In this document: positions 5,771 to 5,850 of the stretch, piece after piece
Layout of the letters: each line of letters starts with the position of its first letter
Position numbering within the stretch: position 1 is the first letter of the stretch
Source of the DNA: an uncultured Burkholderiaceae bacterium
GTDB lineage: Bacteria > Pseudomonadota > Gammaproteobacteria > Burkholderiales > Burkholderiaceae_C
Direction: 5' to 3'
NCBI GenBank assembly: GCA_938022295.1
Contig: CALIDR010000029.1
Location: forward strand, 1 to 5,850
Length of the DNA stretch: 5,850 bases
Position numbers and translations under genes: made by a program
Notes under the pieces: model-generated
Told to the model about the DNA's origin: nothing
Databases searched by the model: none
Seen by the model: the letters and a program-made list of their open reading frames with translations, nothing else

Positions 5771-5831
5771 ACGACTGCATCGGTCGAGGCATCGCGCCAG
5801 GCGGCACCCGCTGCGGGCTCACCCTGTGGCG

Positions 5832-5850
5832 GTCGGCCCTGCGGGCCGAC
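5832..5850. repeat. Perfect hairpin at the window edge, possible terminator stem
   Basis: GTCGGCCC, loop TGC, then GGGCCGAC form a perfect 8-bp GC-rich stem with a three-base loop. The window ends on the last stem base, so a following T-run cannot be checked, and no T-rich tract is visible for the minus orientation in the bases just left of it. It could be a terminator stem or one unit of a dispersed palindromic repeat. Confidence 0.55.

Larger units (their letters stand above)
5505..5850. other. Intergenic tail without a supported gene; repeat-rich
   Basis: These 346 bases have lower GC than the genes (about 65-68% in lines 5641-5760 by hand count, against about 83% in 4321-4380). I recognise no protein in any of the six frames. 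One forward frame stays open from 5506 to the window end, but it lacks the strong G/C third-position bias of the other genes and has no Shine-Dalgarno-plus-start pair. The stretch holds several short dyads (5599-5616, 5660-5677, 5683-5702, the palindrome CCGGATCCGG at 5726-5735, and 5832-5850) and a direct repeat. I saw no rho-independent terminator with a T-run behind the dsbC gene. Confidence 0.6.

Noticed and set aside
2586..5822. A minus-strand open frame of more than 1000 codons spanning the permease, monooxygenase and dsbC genes
   Set aside because: It lies antisense or out of frame to three well-recognised genes, is extremely Arg/Ala/Pro-rich and matches no family. Long shadow frames are expected when third codon positions are nearly all G/C.
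5423..5822. Small minus-strand frames behind dsbC
   Set aside because: They are Arg/Pro-rich translations without motifs and partly antisense to dsbC; the same GC-rich artefact.
5506..5850. A possible partial gene in the forward frame that stays open to the window end
   Set aside because: There is no Shine-Dalgarno-plus-start pair, weak G/C bias at third positions compared with all other genes here, and no recognisable motif. Sequence beyond the window could change this.

Overview
The window is very GC-rich. A hand count of bases 4321-4380 gives 50 G/C out of 60, and the genes carry almost exclusively G or C at third codon positions. Gene content (GGDEF regulator, UbiH-type flavin hydroxylase, periplasmic DsbC, EamA permease) and a TACAAT box placed just before a start codon point to a Gram-negative proteobacterium. 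The most likely group is Burkholderiales (Betaproteobacteria). That placement is an inference from style and gene content, not from a marker gene.

Layout: (1) 1-898, plus strand, the 3' part of a diguanylate cyclase gene with the uncommon order GGDEF then GAF. (2) 895-3580, minus strand, four tightly packed genes read right to left: an EamA/DMT permease, a signal-peptide-bearing dienelactone-hydrolase-fold protein whose expected catalytic histidine is an arginine, a TerB-like protein and a DUF1810 protein. Gaps are 40 and 23 bases, and the last pair overlaps by 8 bases, so this is probably one transcript. Its stop codon overlaps that of the cyclase gene, leaving no intergenic room for a terminator. 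(3) 3581-3644, a 64-base divergent promoter region. (4) 3645-5504, plus strand, a UbiH/UbiF/COQ6-type FAD monooxygenase followed by a DsbC-type disulfide isomerase whose Shine-Dalgarno sequence overlaps the upstream stop codon. (5) 5505-5850, a lower-GC stretch with no gene I can support, rich in short inverted and direct repeats and ending in an 8-bp perfect hairpin at the window edge.

Functionally the window reads as ordinary chromosomal housekeeping and accessory genes: c-di-GMP signalling, membrane export, an alpha/beta hydrolase, quinone or aromatic-ring hydroxylation and periplasmic disulfide repair. I do not see a mobile element, CRISPR array, toxin-antitoxin pair, phage gene, tRNA or rRNA, and I do not see a convincing undescribed system. 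The points most worth a second look are the Arg-for-His hydrolase, the GGDEF-GAF domain order, the predicted leaderless start of the monooxygenase, the stop-on-stop convergent junction and the repeat-rich tail.
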